A stretch of 64,000 nucleotides of DNA, taken from Phoronis australis. Taxonomy: Eukaryota > Phoronida > Phoronidae. The position numbers and the translations under genes are program-made. The stretch's first letter is position 1; each line of letters opens with the position of its first letter. The notes beneath the pieces are model-generated. The model worked only from the letters and a program-made list of their open reading frames with translations. It ran no database searches and was not told the origin of the DNA. The DNA lies in the NCBI GenBank assembly GCA_002633005.1, contig NMRA01000073.1:62001-126000 (forward strand), in the 5' to 3' direction. This document shows positions 1 through 11,324 of this stretch, one piece after another.

Positions 1-147
1 AGCTCTTCTCAAGGCCGTGACAAGGTTAAGATGGGCTTTGTTCTTCAATTAGCATTACGGAACACAAATTTCTCAGGTTTTTATACCCGTTGTCTGTGTA
101 ACTAATCTCAATGGACATTCACATGTTGTTCGTTATAATGCCTTCAG

Positions 148-1938
148 AATTACCGCTCGGCCCCGGACATAGTGAACGAGGAGGGTGATGGTGACGAGCG
201 TGTGTCCAGCCTACGTGACCAACTGGAGCGCACCACCAGCCTGTGTCAGTCACTACTTCAGGACCAGCAGGCACTCTCTGATGCACTTCAGGGGGCCACC
301 ATCTCAGGTAAGACCAGGTCCAGATAGCAGGGGCCTGACGACAGGTGTTGCCAATTCTTCAACTGATACTGTTGGTTCGACTTTTGGTCGTCTAACTTCT
401 GTAAAGTTGTCATGGCTAAGAATCCAAAAGAAAGTTAGTGTTGATTTAATAAATAACTTCCAATTTTTACTGGAAATTAAACAGGTTTTCATTAGAAGAA
501 AATTCACCGATTTTTTGGTATTACCATTTTTTTTTTATCTTCTTTCTTACTGACAGCTTGGTTCTGTGTTTTTATTAGTGAATATGTGAACAAGATTGGT
601 TTGCATTGTTTCCCTGATGTCTGTAGTTAATGCATTGTATGTTCAGGTCCATCTGACTATCACAAATTAGCTGATAATGATTGTTGTAGGTGACAGCCCT
701 TACCGGTCCAGTATGTTACACAACCTGATGTCTCAACACCAGGCACAGCTGCAGCAACAGCAGCTCATGTTCTCTCTCAACCAGTGTTACAGCCAGCTGT
801 ATGCCCAACAGGGGGAGATACGGCGTCAGCAGGAACAAATCCAGCATTTGATCCAGCAGACGGAGACCGACATCGACAATCTCAATATGGACGACTCGGA
901 TGCAAACCCCTATGCCTCTGGCGCCTATCAGCGTCCGATGAGTGCCCAGAGCCCGTGGAACCCTTATGTGTCTGCTCCCTACCCGAGTCCATTCATGTCA
1001 CCCTATGCATCCCCAGGCATGCCAATGTATCCACCAATGGCAGGGTTCTACAACCAGCCGTTTAACTTCAGCCCTCAGTTCCCGTCCAATTTCAACAGTC
1101 CGTTTCGCTCGGCCAGCGCTGACCAAGATGTGGGGAGACAATATTCTACAACTGGACAGCAGACTGAGAGCCCGCAAGGTGCCACAGCAAGGCAACCGAT
1201 GTTTGTGGACCGGGCTGCTGGTGGCACCCCCACAAGGGGCTACATGGCGTCGAGCCACCCCACTAAGCCAGCCAAACTACCAGTGCAGGCCCAGCCTGTA
1301 GAGGTTCCCAAGCTTAACCTGGAGGAGATTCTGCGCCGGAGATATCGCAGCCGAAGGTGGGATTTAGGATTAAATTATTGATCACAAGTTGTAAAATCTT
1401 TGACAACAGTCTGAGACTGAAAATTTTGATTTGTGTGTGAAAACATTGATAGTGCTTTCTGAAGTGTTTGTATAGCAACATCATTTTGTGACTGCACTAT
1501 GTAATGTAATCAGTGCATGGTTTGTATTGGCAACTATATTTTTCCATCATAATTACATTATCGTGCACTACTGGTTAAACCTGTACCAGCCAGGGGGTTG
1601 TTTTTGCATAACATTGAAAGTTGCTTTTGAAATGTGTTTATAAAGCTTAAATGCCAATTACTGTGTGACTGCTTTAAGTAATGTCGAGTTCTGTTTAATA
1701 TCCGTCGTAGAGCTAATGCAAGGGACAGCTCAGCACGTTCCCAACAGTCGATGGTGTCTGAGACATCCAGCCAGCAGGTTTCCAATCGAGCGTACCCTCC
1801 GTTCAACCCATTTGACCAACCAGGTCATCTCAGTGGTGGTATCAGTGGCACTGCATTCATGGACAATGCCAGCATGTCAAGTGTCATGTCTAGCATAAGA
1901 GACAAGCAAGAGGCTATAGCAAGGGCCACTAGTGAAAG
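148..1938 (+). CDS. PCM1: PCM1 exons: end of coiled-coil region, Gln-rich helix and Pro/Tyr/Ser-rich linker
   Basis: Exons 148-307, 690-1356 and 1711-1938. The first encodes an acidic, heptad-like helix (LRDQLERTTSLCQSLLQDQQ). The second begins with a glutamine-rich helix (SQHQAQLQQQQLMFSLNQCY, then RRQQEQIQHLIQQTETDI), which looks like a coiled coil, and turns into a disordered stretch full of Pro, Tyr, Ser and Met (about residues 70-190 of the exon). The third is Ser-rich and ends in the helical SIRDKQEAIARATSER. Exon 690-1356 uses acceptor TTGTTGTAG and donor AAG|GTGGGA, and it joins 1711 in phase 2 to give an Arg codon. The in-frame ATG at 677 lies in the intron, so it is not a start. Confidence 0.9.
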
Positions 1939-4900
1939 GTGAGTAAGAACGCTTGTGTGTGGTCAGTGAGTGTGCCTGATATGGGCTTGTGTGTGGTCAG
2001 TGAGTGTGCCTGATATGGGCTTGTGTGTGGTCAGTGAGTGTGCCTGATATGGGCTTGTGTGTGGTCAGTGAGTGTGCCTGATATGGGCTTGTGTGTGGTC
2101 AGTGAGTGTGCCTGATATGGACTTGTGTGTTGTCATGATTGGCACATTGGGCAGATAGATAACTGTGTAAAGCACTGAAAATTAGACTTGACACATCTGT
2201 GGATTGAAGTAATTCACGTCTGGTGATCATTCTAAGATAGCTTTGGCAGGTTGAAATCCATTGGTGGAAGGCTACATTTCATTGTTAGTGATACCTTAAA
2301 AGGAATTCTATAGTTTAAAACTGCACTTTCTCACCATTTAGCTGTCAAAATGAAGTAAGCCACTTATGCATATAAAGTCAGTCTTGTGATATTCCTTACT
2401 TATCTTGCTGCCAGCAAAACACTAAGTGACTCAAGAAAACACTTCATAGATAATCGGCAGCATTTTTTGCTAGGAAGTGTATTGTGACAAAAAAATCTTG
2501 TTGTTTGCACTTCCTTGCAGAAGTTTTGTTCCAAGCTGAGCACGTACTGATTTAAAACCTGCTACTTCCAGGTCCGAATCATACCGTGAATCAGATGCTC
2601 CCAGTGAGTTCTCACTGTTTGAGGCTCTCCGGGAGACCATCTACTCTGAGGTGGCTACGCTGATCTCCCAGAACGAAAATCGGCCTCACTTCCTCATTGA
2701 GCTGTTCCGTGAGCTTCAGATGCTCTCCTCTGACTATCTTCGCCAGAGGGCGCTTTATGCGATACAAGATCTGGTCACACGATTTCTGACAGAGGAAACT
2801 GCCAGCGAGTCCATTTCTGCTGTAAGTCTTGATATGTGTAGTGAGTTTATGGCAACTTGATTTTCTGTAGTTTGACTGTATACCTTTGCTTTGCATCGCC
2901 GGTATCTTAAAAGTCAGTGGTGTTTCTTGCGATTTGATTGACATATCGTAGAGTGATTCTCAGACCTTAAATACTGCTGTGAGTTACAACCGGAGGAATT
3001 TTTTCCTGAATGAAGACATTTAGTAACGACAACGACTATCTTAGTTGACAAAAGCTCTGCACTTGTGGTGTTCGATTTGGCTAAACTGTCTTAATAACAT
3101 TCTTATCAGCTTGTTTGATAGTGAATACAAATCTCTTAAAATCTAACCAGACCTAGGTGTGCCCCTCACCCCCTCCCCTCTCCAGCATCTAACAGCATGT
3201 CTTATCTCCCCTGCTGTAGCCCCCACCCCCCTGGTTGAACCAACAGAACATAACCACTGGCTCAGAGCACACTCCAAGTGAAAGCCTTATAACTACAGAT
3301 GAAGAAGAGGTGAAGGTGAGACAGTCGATAGTACAGATAGTACAGTCAAGGTTTATTGTTAACCTTGTTACTTAGAATGGATGAATACCTGCAGTGTAAA
3401 TTCGAAATTATGCCAGTGTCGGTTATGGAAATTTCACACTATTGTTTGAAAACAATGCCAAATGCAATAGCTGTTAATACACGGCAATGATGTGAGAAAA
3501 AGTGTTTTCTACTGATGTGTATGCTGACAGTGTAAACTGAGACGGAGTTACAACAGTTGAGATTGATTGCCTTTGCAAGTCTTATTTGACAGCATCAAAG
3601 AAAATCATGAGAAAGAGAGCTCATCTTCATTATCAATTTCCAAAATATCACAGCGAATGCCTAGTAATTCTTTGCTTAGATATTTTACTGTTCTATGTTG
3701 TGTTATCTGGTAAAATTTGGGTGAAAGAAACAAGTGCCCACTCCTACATAATACTGTCTTATGGTCAGCGTTGTTTGTAGTTAGTAGGGATGTGGTATAC
3801 CAGTCTTGACTTAGTTCGGCCAGTTCTGTGTTTGTTAAGCACCATGTTTGATACAGGTCAGAAGCGTTGTACAGATTTCGGTGAACCTTTGGGTTTAGGC
3901 CATTGCCTAGGCCTACCACTGCTTGCTAAATGACCCTACTAATTTGAAGAAAAAAGGGCAAATTACAGTTCTTGAGTGAATGTTTGCTGCAGTATAATAC
4001 ATATAAATTCTGCCCTTGAACTTCAGCTCTGTAAGTTCTTTCAGAAATGTATTCCAAGAATGCTAACCTGGGAATAATTTAACGTTTAAATGATAATTAT
4101 TGCTACAGGCAAGACTAATGGGGTTTGATAGAAAGTATGCCCTCAACATGCACAGGGATTACAAGCACTCTCTGGTCGCTGGCTCTGTGAAGAGTGACTG
4201 CTATGACTATGTGGAAACTGTAGACAGTCAGAGCTCCATGTCGACCCCACCCTCAGGCCACTGGGAGTCACCCTTTGCCCAGGATTCACTGGGAGACACT
4301 GTAATACACCTTGATAAGGTGAGCGGGCTGAGGCAGGCCTCAACCGTCAGGTGTTTGTACTGTCTTAGATGGGAGGGTTGTTGGCCAACTTGCTTCGTTG
4401 ATGAGGGAATGAATTTTGTTTGTTGTGCCCTGCCTTTTTTCATCGTGATGGTATTGTGTCAAAAAGTGGTGAGAGATTCAGAAAGTGTGTTTTGGATGAG
4501 AACAGTTGCTGCGCAGTTCATTCCCTTATGAGACGGCCCTCCCAGCTGCACTTTGTTGTGTATCAGTCAATGTTAGCTGCTGTTGAAATGCTGCTTGTTT
4601 GTTTTGATAGGACGACTACCTAGCTGCGCTTGCTAACCAAAGTCCGTTCTCCACATTAAGCATGGGCGACAGTCCCTTTGCCCAGGATTCGCTGGGGGAC
4701 ACCGTCATTCATTTTGATAAGGTACCCAAGGGCTCTCTGTCTTCTGACTCCACTCTGATGCTCTTTGTCTCTGCTTATGGAATACTTCACTTACTGTGTG
4801 CTTTTAGGTCGTTGTCTTGAAGACCTGTTTCTTCTGATACCTTAGTTTATTTCTTTCCAGTAGTTGTGTGGTGTGTGCATTGTTTTCAGAAATAATTTAC

Positions 4901-7900
4901 TTGGTCCTTTGCTGATCTGTCTTCAGACTCTGTTACAACAAGCAGCATTTCAAAACATGGCAAAGTTTATTATACCTCTGTAGTGGTCTACCCTGAGAGA
5001 TATAAACTTGTTATTTTGTGTACCAGAAAAGTTTTAAACTGGAATGTTTTCCGTGTGATTTTATCAATACCTGATTGATGTTGTCTTCTCATTCTATTGA
5101 TGTTAAATGCAGAGTGCAGTTTTGTAAAAAAATTACATGTCTGTTGTAACATTGTAGGTACGAGATCTGTTTGACAAAATGGAGGCTTAATAAAGTATCA
5201 ACCGCAATCAAAACTTTATTGCAAATTGTCAATTGGTGGTTAATATTTTACTTAAAGGCTATGCAAAGGATGCGTGAATATGAGCGCAAACTGAAGGAAC
5301 AGGAGGCCAAAGAGCAGGCTGGGCCATCTAGACAGCTTGCAACTGACACAGCCTCTGAGGTGACTAGCAGCTCGGCCCAGGACCAGGGGAGTGAAAGCTC
5401 TGTGTCGGATGTCCCTGTAAGTTGAATAGAGTCTGTAATCTTTGATTGTTGTCCTCAAATACTAAGTGAAATTTTAAATATGATATTAATCAGCACTTTG
5501 AACATGGTTATGATACAGTTAGTGTATGTTGTAGCAGTCTTTTGTAAAGGGAGAGATTGCTACTGTGCTTGTTCCTTCCATCAGACTTTCTACATAGGGC
5601 ATCGGTCACAGATCGGTCAAGTTCTATTGAAATATCGTCAAAACTGGGAGCAGAGCAATGGCCATGTTCCTTGAAGATAGACATTTCACATTTCAGCCGT
5701 GAAGGTTCTATGATCCTATACAATTCTGTGATGTAAGATTCAATTACATTTCAGTATCCGCGTATTGACACTCAGCAGCTGGACCGTCAAATCAAAGGTA
5801 TCATGACGGAGGTGATCCCTGTGTTGAAGGAACATATGGATGATGTCTGTTCACAGCAGCTACTCTCCTACATAAAGAGGCTGGTGTTGACACTGACTAA
5901 ACAGCGCGACGACGGCCAAGAGTTCGTCCGCTTCTTTCACAAGCAGCTTGGCTCCATCCTGCAAGACTCACTCTCAAAGTTTGAAGGGCGCAAGTGAGTA
6001 GGGTGTTGTATGACGTAACCATGCCTGCTTAATCAGGCTATGTTGTTAGTAAATGTCTTAGCTTAAATAGAAATTGTTTAAAGCTGTTATTAAAGTACAG
6101 ATTAGTAAATACATCTAGTATTTGTATACCAAATCACTATACATACTGTTGAGCTGACTATCGTAACACTTACCATGCATAGAATGATAGTCTAGTAATT
6201 TCCACTCAAGGACTTCAATCTTTAAAAAAGAATGTTTTATCTGAGTTCTTTTTAAGCCAGAAATCACTTCTGAGTAAGGTATTAGCTGAAACCCTGTTAC
6301 ATCTGAGCTTGTGTATTGAGGCTTAAAGAGTGAATTTTTTGACATTTGAAGTGCTTCAATACAAACCTTACATTTTAATTTTAGTCAACATCATACTATT
6401 GACAAACAGTAGTGTTGTTACAACTACATTTCTGTTCCTTCTCCACCAGGATGCGTGAATGTGGGGAAGACCTCCTAGTGGACATGTCCGAGATCTTATT
6501 CAACGAACTCGCCTTCTTCCGTCTTATGCAAGACTTGGATGATCCTAAGATCAAGAGTCAGGCCAGACAAAAGTGGACTGCAGTAAGTGCGCGTGTTACT
6601 TCGTTATTTACTGAAGGTTGTGTTTTGAAGGTGGGATTCTTGTGCCTTGTCATTTCAGTCCCACACGAATGGCTGGGAAAACTTGGACAACTTTTATGTG
6701 CTGTGTAACTGGTGAACTGATGTACTCATTTATGAACCATTATACAGTTAAAATTGATAATTTGAGTCAGTGCCAACTTATTCCTTTGGAGACTTATAAT
6801 GCATGTGAATTAATGATGGTTATATTGGTATAATATGTAAACACAAATAGCATAGCGTGTTGTAATTCTGCATGTAAACACAAACGGTATGATGTGCCCT
6901 GAGGCTTCATGTAAAACAAGAATCAGAATTATTTTGCACAATGATACATCGGCTCAAGTAAGGGATTGATTAATCATTGAATCACGGTGATACAAAATCA
7001 AAACTGACACAGAAGGAAGTGTGGAAGCAGCTAAAGCAGGTAAACAACCTGTATTGTAGGGCTTTGGAATGACTCTCATCCACGTCCGCTCTCTCTCTTG
7101 CAGCGTGGCGACGTGGGTGACCAGTCGGATACTAGCCATGACGAGAATGCAATTGGACTTGGCCGAGTCCATTTCACCACTGTTCATAACTCGTCTTGTT
7201 CTGGTTTACAGCGAGGCGGTGGCGACACGGAGACATCGACAGAAACTAGTGTTGACGTCGGTGACCAAGACAACCAGGACACAACTACACAGGAAGGTCA
7301 GAGTGAGGTTGACGATGAGGACCTGGAGGAGGATGAGTTGGGAAAGGTAGGATCTGAGGATGGGCGATGTGGGATTAGGTGAAACATCAATTTTTGTTTG
7401 TTGACGTTTTAAGGACGATGATAAATGCATGAATTATTCATTGTTAAGCTAATTGTTTCAACATGTTTACTTCTTGCGACTCTTAAACATTCTTGAACTG
7501 GCCCTTCATAGCTTGGAACGTGTTTAGTTACTAATGTGTGAACACACACATTCCTAAACTCATGGTAGCTTTAAGTGGAGGTAGCTATTATTTACTTAAT
7601 GTGTAAATTACTTGCCCTGTTGCTGGTCTTAAATCACTTTAAATACGCCATTTATAGAAGTGTGCTTAATATTGGTTTATTTCAGGAAAGGGATGACGAA
7701 CTTGCTAATGCTACAGAAATAAAGGACACTCCGTCAAAGATGAAAATTGAACTTTCTGTCAGTGAAACTAAGCCCTTTACCAGGTAAATTAACGTGTATT
7801 ATTTGCAGTGTATTTGTTTCTGGCTTTGAACCTGTATCTGTCTCGTGCAGACTGTAGAACATTATACTAATTCATAGGTCACTGAATTAAAGTTGTGTTA

Positions 7901-9997
7901 TGAAACAAAATGAAACACTTCAACTCGTTAAAGTCTTTGCTTTTTTAATTTAAGTTACGCTTATGTATGAGCTTGCGTAAGGTCTATAATCTCTGGGTCT
8001 TGTTCTTCATCTCTTGGGAGTCACGTATCACCTTATAGACAAGTCTGTAAATTCAGCCAAAGTACAAAAATTAAAGGATATCTTTTGTGAAATGAGCAAG
8101 CCTGAGAATTTGACTTTTGACTTTATATCAGTCTGTCACATTTTCTGACAGTGTTTTGTATCAAGTATAGGATGTGAAAGTTTCATTTTGTATAGAATCG
8201 GCTATTTCTGAGATATGATTTTCCGAAGGTCGCCAAATTTGGAATTTTTCTAGGTCCTTACTTAAACTTAAGCAGACATTATTGACACACTATTGTATAT
8301 CTGAGATCAACCCAAGATGAATTTGAATACACTACTTATGCACAGTTAGAAACTAGTAGAGCTAAAAGCTAATGTGGCAATAAATCAAGTATTTTAGGTG
8401 TATTAAATTTAAAGGTCAAGCGTAATTCTACTGAGTGACTGGAAGTCTACATCGCAGTTTAGTGATTTCTTCAACAAAAACTGCTGATTTAGGAAATTCC
8501 GTGTTTGAAATAGTGCTGCGGAAAACACTGGTCGAAAAAGTAATTGGACAAATTACCGTTTCCCGTAATGACAGCTAATTCTGTTAACAGCAAAGTGACT
8601 TGTAATAACTATTAGGTTGGCAAATTTCTAATTACAGAATGGCTTAGCCACCAATCTAACTTTACTACTTCATTTTCAGTCGTGAGGGAAGGCTACCCTG
8701 ACGATGAATTCTGCTTCCGCCAAACCGTCACGACGGGGAAGTCCAGATAATTTTGTCTGAATACTCACGGCCTGTACTCTACGTGAATGTTTTTTCTCTT
8801 GTCTCAGAATTGGCAGTGACGAAGATGAAGATGATGAAGATGAGTCCTGCTCAATGGAGGATCCTTCAGAAACGGCTGTGTCACGTGACCTTGAGATGGA
8901 GAAATCGTCGGAGACTGTTGTTGAGGCAGAGCGTGGTGCCGGTGATGGAGCTGGGTCACCATTCAAGGATGGCGGCGCAGCAGTGCGTGCTAGCTCACCA
9001 CAGAAAGGAGACGTAGTGGTGAATGGCGAGGTGAGTCGGTGGGATGGTGAAATGTTGCGAGTTAGTGGTGGGTAATATTAAGTCCGTAGAATTTTACTAA
9101 TTACTTATTTTAGTGGGTAATCTACAGTTATTTGGTCCTCAATGTTTGAGATGTCAGTTGTAATTAGCAGGTGACACTCTTGGGTCAAGAATATTATTAT
9201 GCATGAGATGGTGGACCTAGTTGAAATTGATTTTCTTTTAGGCAGGAAGTGAATTGTCTGTTCATCTGATGGATTTTATGTTCTTGTAAGGTGTTGCAAA
9301 GCGTATAATGTACTGCTGTCAAATTAGCTCTTTTTCGGAAGAGTTTGTATTGCTTATCATTGCAAAAGCTGTTATTTTGTGTCCAGCTTCCACTGCTGGT
9401 CTTGAAAATGAAAATTTCACCTGCGTGCCCTATAAGTTGTCAGTAACTTCCTTGATTTTGACATTACTGTGTGATACTAAGAAATTTGTCTTTATTTGAT
9501 GAATAGGTTTAGTGGCCAGTGTTTGTTTTGATTGCTGCTAATTGTAGCACAGACTCTCCCACTAATCTTGATTACATTTTTCTAATTATATGATTGCCTG
9601 TCCTTATCCCGCTGATCTTGATTGCTCATTAATTCTTTTAGTTATAACACTGCCCTATCCAGTACTCTTGATTGCATATTTCTAATTATTACATTGCCCT
9701 ACCCACTAATCTTGATTGCATATTCTAATTATAACATTGCGCTACCCACTAATCTCCATTGCATATTTCTAATTATTACGTTGCCCCTTCCCAACACTTT
9801 TGCAGGTGGACACACAAGAGGTAACTATCGAAGATCTGCCAGAGAAACTGACTAGCCTGACACCAGCTGAGCTCCAGGACAAAATTGGTGAAGAGAAGGC
9901 GGAGGAAGCTGCGGCAGTGTTGGACAGTATGCCACAAGCTGGTCAGGGTGAACTAGCTGGCGATGGGGATACATTAAAGGAACCTGGTAAAGAGTGA
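148..9997 (+). CDS. PCM1: Pericentriolar material 1 protein (PCM1), C-terminal half, 14 exons
   Basis: Scaffold of centriolar satellites, the cytoplasmic granules that carry proteins to the centrosome and cilium. Exons by GT-AG and frame: 148-307, 690-1356, 1711-1938, 2572-2821, 3220-3315, 4109-4318, 4611-4721, 5258-5416, 5755-5993, 6450-6582, 7104-7346, 7686-7783, 8808-9030, 9806-9997 (TGA). Every junction keeps one open frame, giving 3,009 nt, about 1,002 residues; vertebrate PCM1 is about 2,000 residues, so roughly the C-terminal half is here and the start lies left of the window. Diagnostic stretches I recognise from vertebrate PCM1 are SLFEALRETIYSEVATLISQ, QQLDRQIK..EVIP.LKEHMD, FFHKQLGSILQDSL, LFNELAFF.LMQDLD and the closing EDLP.KLT...ELAG...TLKEP. 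Identity is firm; exact use of each exon is inferred without transcripts. Confidence 0.96.
1951..2135. repeat. 34-bp minisatellite, about 5 copies
   Basis: The unit begins CTTGTGTGTGGTCAGTGAGT and ends CTGATATGGG. Copies start at 1952, 1986, 2020, 2054 and 2088, almost identical; the last is degraded (GGACTTGTGTGTTGTC). It begins 13 bp after the splice donor of the PCM1 exon ending at 1938, and each unit contains GTCAGTGAGTGTG, a weak donor-like string. Confidence 0.95.
2572..3315 (+). CDS. PCM1: PCM1 conserved helical block (EALRETIYSEVATLI region)
   Basis: Exons 2572-2821 and 3220-3315. The first encodes one of the best conserved parts of PCM1, a run of amphipathic helices with FEALRETIYSEVATLISQNE, PHFLIELFRELQ and DYLRQRALYAIQDLVTRFL. 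The acceptor is TACTTCCAG and the donor GCT|GTAAGT, phase 0. The second is a 96-nt in-frame exon beginning PPPWLNQQN and ending in an acidic DEEEVK; its acceptor lies in a pyrimidine-rich stretch, CCCCTGCTGTAG. Because it is a multiple of three it could be skipped without breaking the frame. Confidence 0.93.
4109..4318 (+). CDS. PCM1: PCM1 exon with first copy of the SPFAQDSLGDTVIH.DK motif
   Basis: This 210-nt phase-0 exon begins ARLMGFDRKYALNMHRDYKH and ends SPFAQDSLGDTVIHLDK|GTGAGC. The closing motif corresponds to the vertebrate PCM1 segment that precedes a REYER-containing helix. The same 17-residue motif, also ending in AAG|GT, recurs at the end of the next exon (4611-4721), so the two exons look like a tandem duplication of the motif-bearing part. 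Confidence 0.9.
4611..4721 (+). CDS. PCM1: PCM1 exon with second copy of the SPFAQDSLGDTVIH.DK motif
   Basis: This 111-nt phase-0 exon encodes DDYLAALANQSPFSTLSMGD followed by SPFAQDSLGDTVIHFDK|GTACCC. It lies only 292 bp after the preceding exon and repeats its last 17 codons with one amino-acid change (L to F) but several silent changes, so this is an old duplication kept by selection rather than an assembly copy. It is a multiple of three and reads on into AMQRMREYERKL of the next exon, as in vertebrate PCM1. Either motif exon could serve alone, giving alternative isoforms. Confidence 0.9.
5258..6582 (+). CDS. PCM1: PCM1 most conserved C-terminal core (REYER helix, QQLDRQIK and FFHKQLGSIL helices)
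   Basis: Exons 5258-5416 (AMQRMREYERKLKEQEAKEQ, then a Ser-rich linker), 5755-5993 and 6450-6582. The middle exon encodes QQLDRQIKGIMTEVIPVLKE and FVRFFHKQLGSILQDSLSKF; the last encodes CGEDLLVDMSEILFNELAFF and RLMQDLDD. These match vertebrate PCM1 almost residue for residue. Exon 5755-5993 ends in phase 2 (CGC AA|GTGAGT) and joins 6450 to form a Lys codon. A short open stretch just upstream (5159-5191, VRDLFDKMEA then stop) is not in frame continuity and is not taken as an exon. Confidence 0.95.
7104..9997 (+). CDS. PCM1: PCM1 acidic disordered tail and terminal exon
   Basis: Exons 7104-7346, 7686-7783, 8808-9030 and 9806-9997. The tail is acidic and low-complexity (VDDEDLEEDELGK; GSDEDEDDEDES), as in vertebrate PCM1, and ends in a short conserved module: IEDLPEKLTSLTPAELQDKI, then ELAGDGDTLKEP and the stop at 9995-9997. 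Exon 7104 contains a second possible acceptor (GGTTTACAG, exon base 7210) in the same frame after a duplicated-looking RGD/RGGGD start, so a 106-nt (non-multiple-of-three) shortened form would shift the frame; I favour the 7104 acceptor. Exon 7686-7783 ends in phase 2 and joins 8808 to give an Arg codon. Confidence 0.92.
9543..9795. repeat. Degenerate tandem repeat of about 42 bp before the last PCM1 exon
   Basis: Recurring blocks of CACTAATCTTGATTGCATAT, TTCTAATTATTACATTGCCC and variants, about six copies, run up to the acceptor TTTTGCAG at 9805. Each unit contains CTAAT, which resembles a branch-point motif, followed by pyrimidines, so the array multiplies possible branch points. It is AT-rich, intronic and decayed. 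Confidence 0.8.
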
Positions 9998-10455
9998 TAG
10001 TTTATTGGTTGATCAAGATAACATTCTACCGTAAAATATGCCTGAATTGAAAGTACAGAAGTCGAGTCTTCATAAGCTTGGTCATTTTGGCAACACGGTA
10101 GTTGTATTTTGTGCAGACGACCCTCACTTTCATTTTTCCTTACTCTGATGAAATCTTTCTGTTCCATTTGATCTGACTCGGGCAAGTTTTACTGTACTTT
10201 CTACAAGGTACACTTTGACTTTTTTCGAACAAGTGTTGCATGCAAATGCTCAGTTGTCAATTTGAGGCAGCTGTTGTAATTGTAATTGTAATAGTGAACC
10301 TACGGCTTGTCACATTGGGTCATCAGGTCCTTCATCTTTAATTTCTGTTTTCAAGTTTGCCATTGTGTTTGTTTTGTGTATTGCGTTTGAGGGTGGACTA
10401 GTCGCTGCAGTCTTGTTTGTATTTGAATACCAATGTCTTATTCCAGCCAAATAAG

Positions 10456-10461
10456 AATAAA
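10456..10461 (+). terminator. Candidate PCM1 poly(A) signal AATAAA
   Basis: The first canonical AATAAA after the PCM1 stop (9997) that I noticed, 459 bp downstream. Further AATAAA hexamers lie in the tandem array at 10932, 11070 and 11208. Which one is used cannot be told from the sequence. Confidence 0.35.
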
Positions 10462-10879
10462 CGCATTCTCTGGACACAATAATTAATTGTCTGTAGCTTT
10501 GGCCTATAGTTGAGTTAACCAATAGCTGTAACTAAACCAATGGTGACACTGAACATGAACGGTATCCTTGTTTTAGCCTGACTGTCCTGGTTTAACCATC
10601 CACCTTACACTTTCTCTTTGTTTTGTTCTCCAGGCAGCTTACATTTACATATCGATAACAAAACGGCCATATATCAGAGGTCAGACTCCAAAAGCCAGGC
10701 TGCCGGTGACCATGTCCGTTAGGTTTTGGGGTAAAATTTTTTTTTGTGGCTTGCTTGCTGTAGTCTGCTGCGGTTCTGTTGTCTCGTTTCTTGGTTTCTC
10801 TAAATGTTCTTTTATTTTGTCTCATGTCGTTTTCTGTTTGACCAGGTTTTGGTTGTGTTGGAATCATTCCGTTCATGTG

Positions 10880-11223
10880 TCAGTTATGCACTCCAGCTGG
10901 TATTAACATTTAGTGTTTATCCAACACAGTGAATAAATCCTTAGGTTGTCAGTTATGCACTCCAGCTGGTATTAACATTTAGTGTTTACCTAACACATTG
11001 AATGAATCCTTAGGTTGTCAGTTATGCACTCCAGCTGGTATTAACATTTAGTGTTTACCCAACACAGTGAATAAATCCTTAGGTTGTCAGTTATGCACTC
11101 CAGCTGGTATTAACATTTAGTGTTTACCTAACACAGTGAATGAATCCTTAGGTTGTCAGTTATGCACTCCAACTGGTATTAACATTTAGTGTTTACCCAA
11201 CACAGTGAATAAATCCTTAGGTT
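10880..11223. repeat. 69-bp tandem array, 5 copies in alternating ABABA order (138-bp dimer)
   Basis: Copies begin CAGTTATGCACTCCAGCTGG at 10881, 10950, 11019, 11088 and 11157, exactly 69 bp apart. Copies 1, 3 and 5 carry CAACACAGTGAATAAATCC; copies 2 and 4 carry TAACACA(T/G)TGAATGAATCC. The alternation shows that a 138-bp dimer was the amplified unit. The A copies place AATAAA at 10932, 11070 and 11208. Confidence 0.95.
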
Positions 11224-11241
11224 ACTAGTGACATCTTCACA

Positions 11242-11324
11242 TTAGATTTATCTTTTTGACTGTGAATAATTAGATTTATCTTTTTGACTGTGAATAATTA
11301 GATTTATCTTTTTGACTGTGAATA
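11242..11324. repeat. 28-bp tandem repeat, 3 copies
   Basis: AGATTTATCTTTTTGACTGT followed by GAATAATT recurs at 11244, 11272 and 11300. It follows the 69-bp array almost directly. Confidence 0.95.

Noticed and set aside
5159-5191. Possible PCM1 exon VRDLFDKMEA after a TTGTAG acceptor
   Set aside because: It runs into a stop in the only usable phase, has no donor, and the flanking exons join directly (TVIHFDK to AMQRMREYER) as in vertebrate PCM1.
8676-8966. Ser-rich 96-codon frame on the minus strand
   Set aside because: Antisense of the acidic PCM1 exon 8808-9030.
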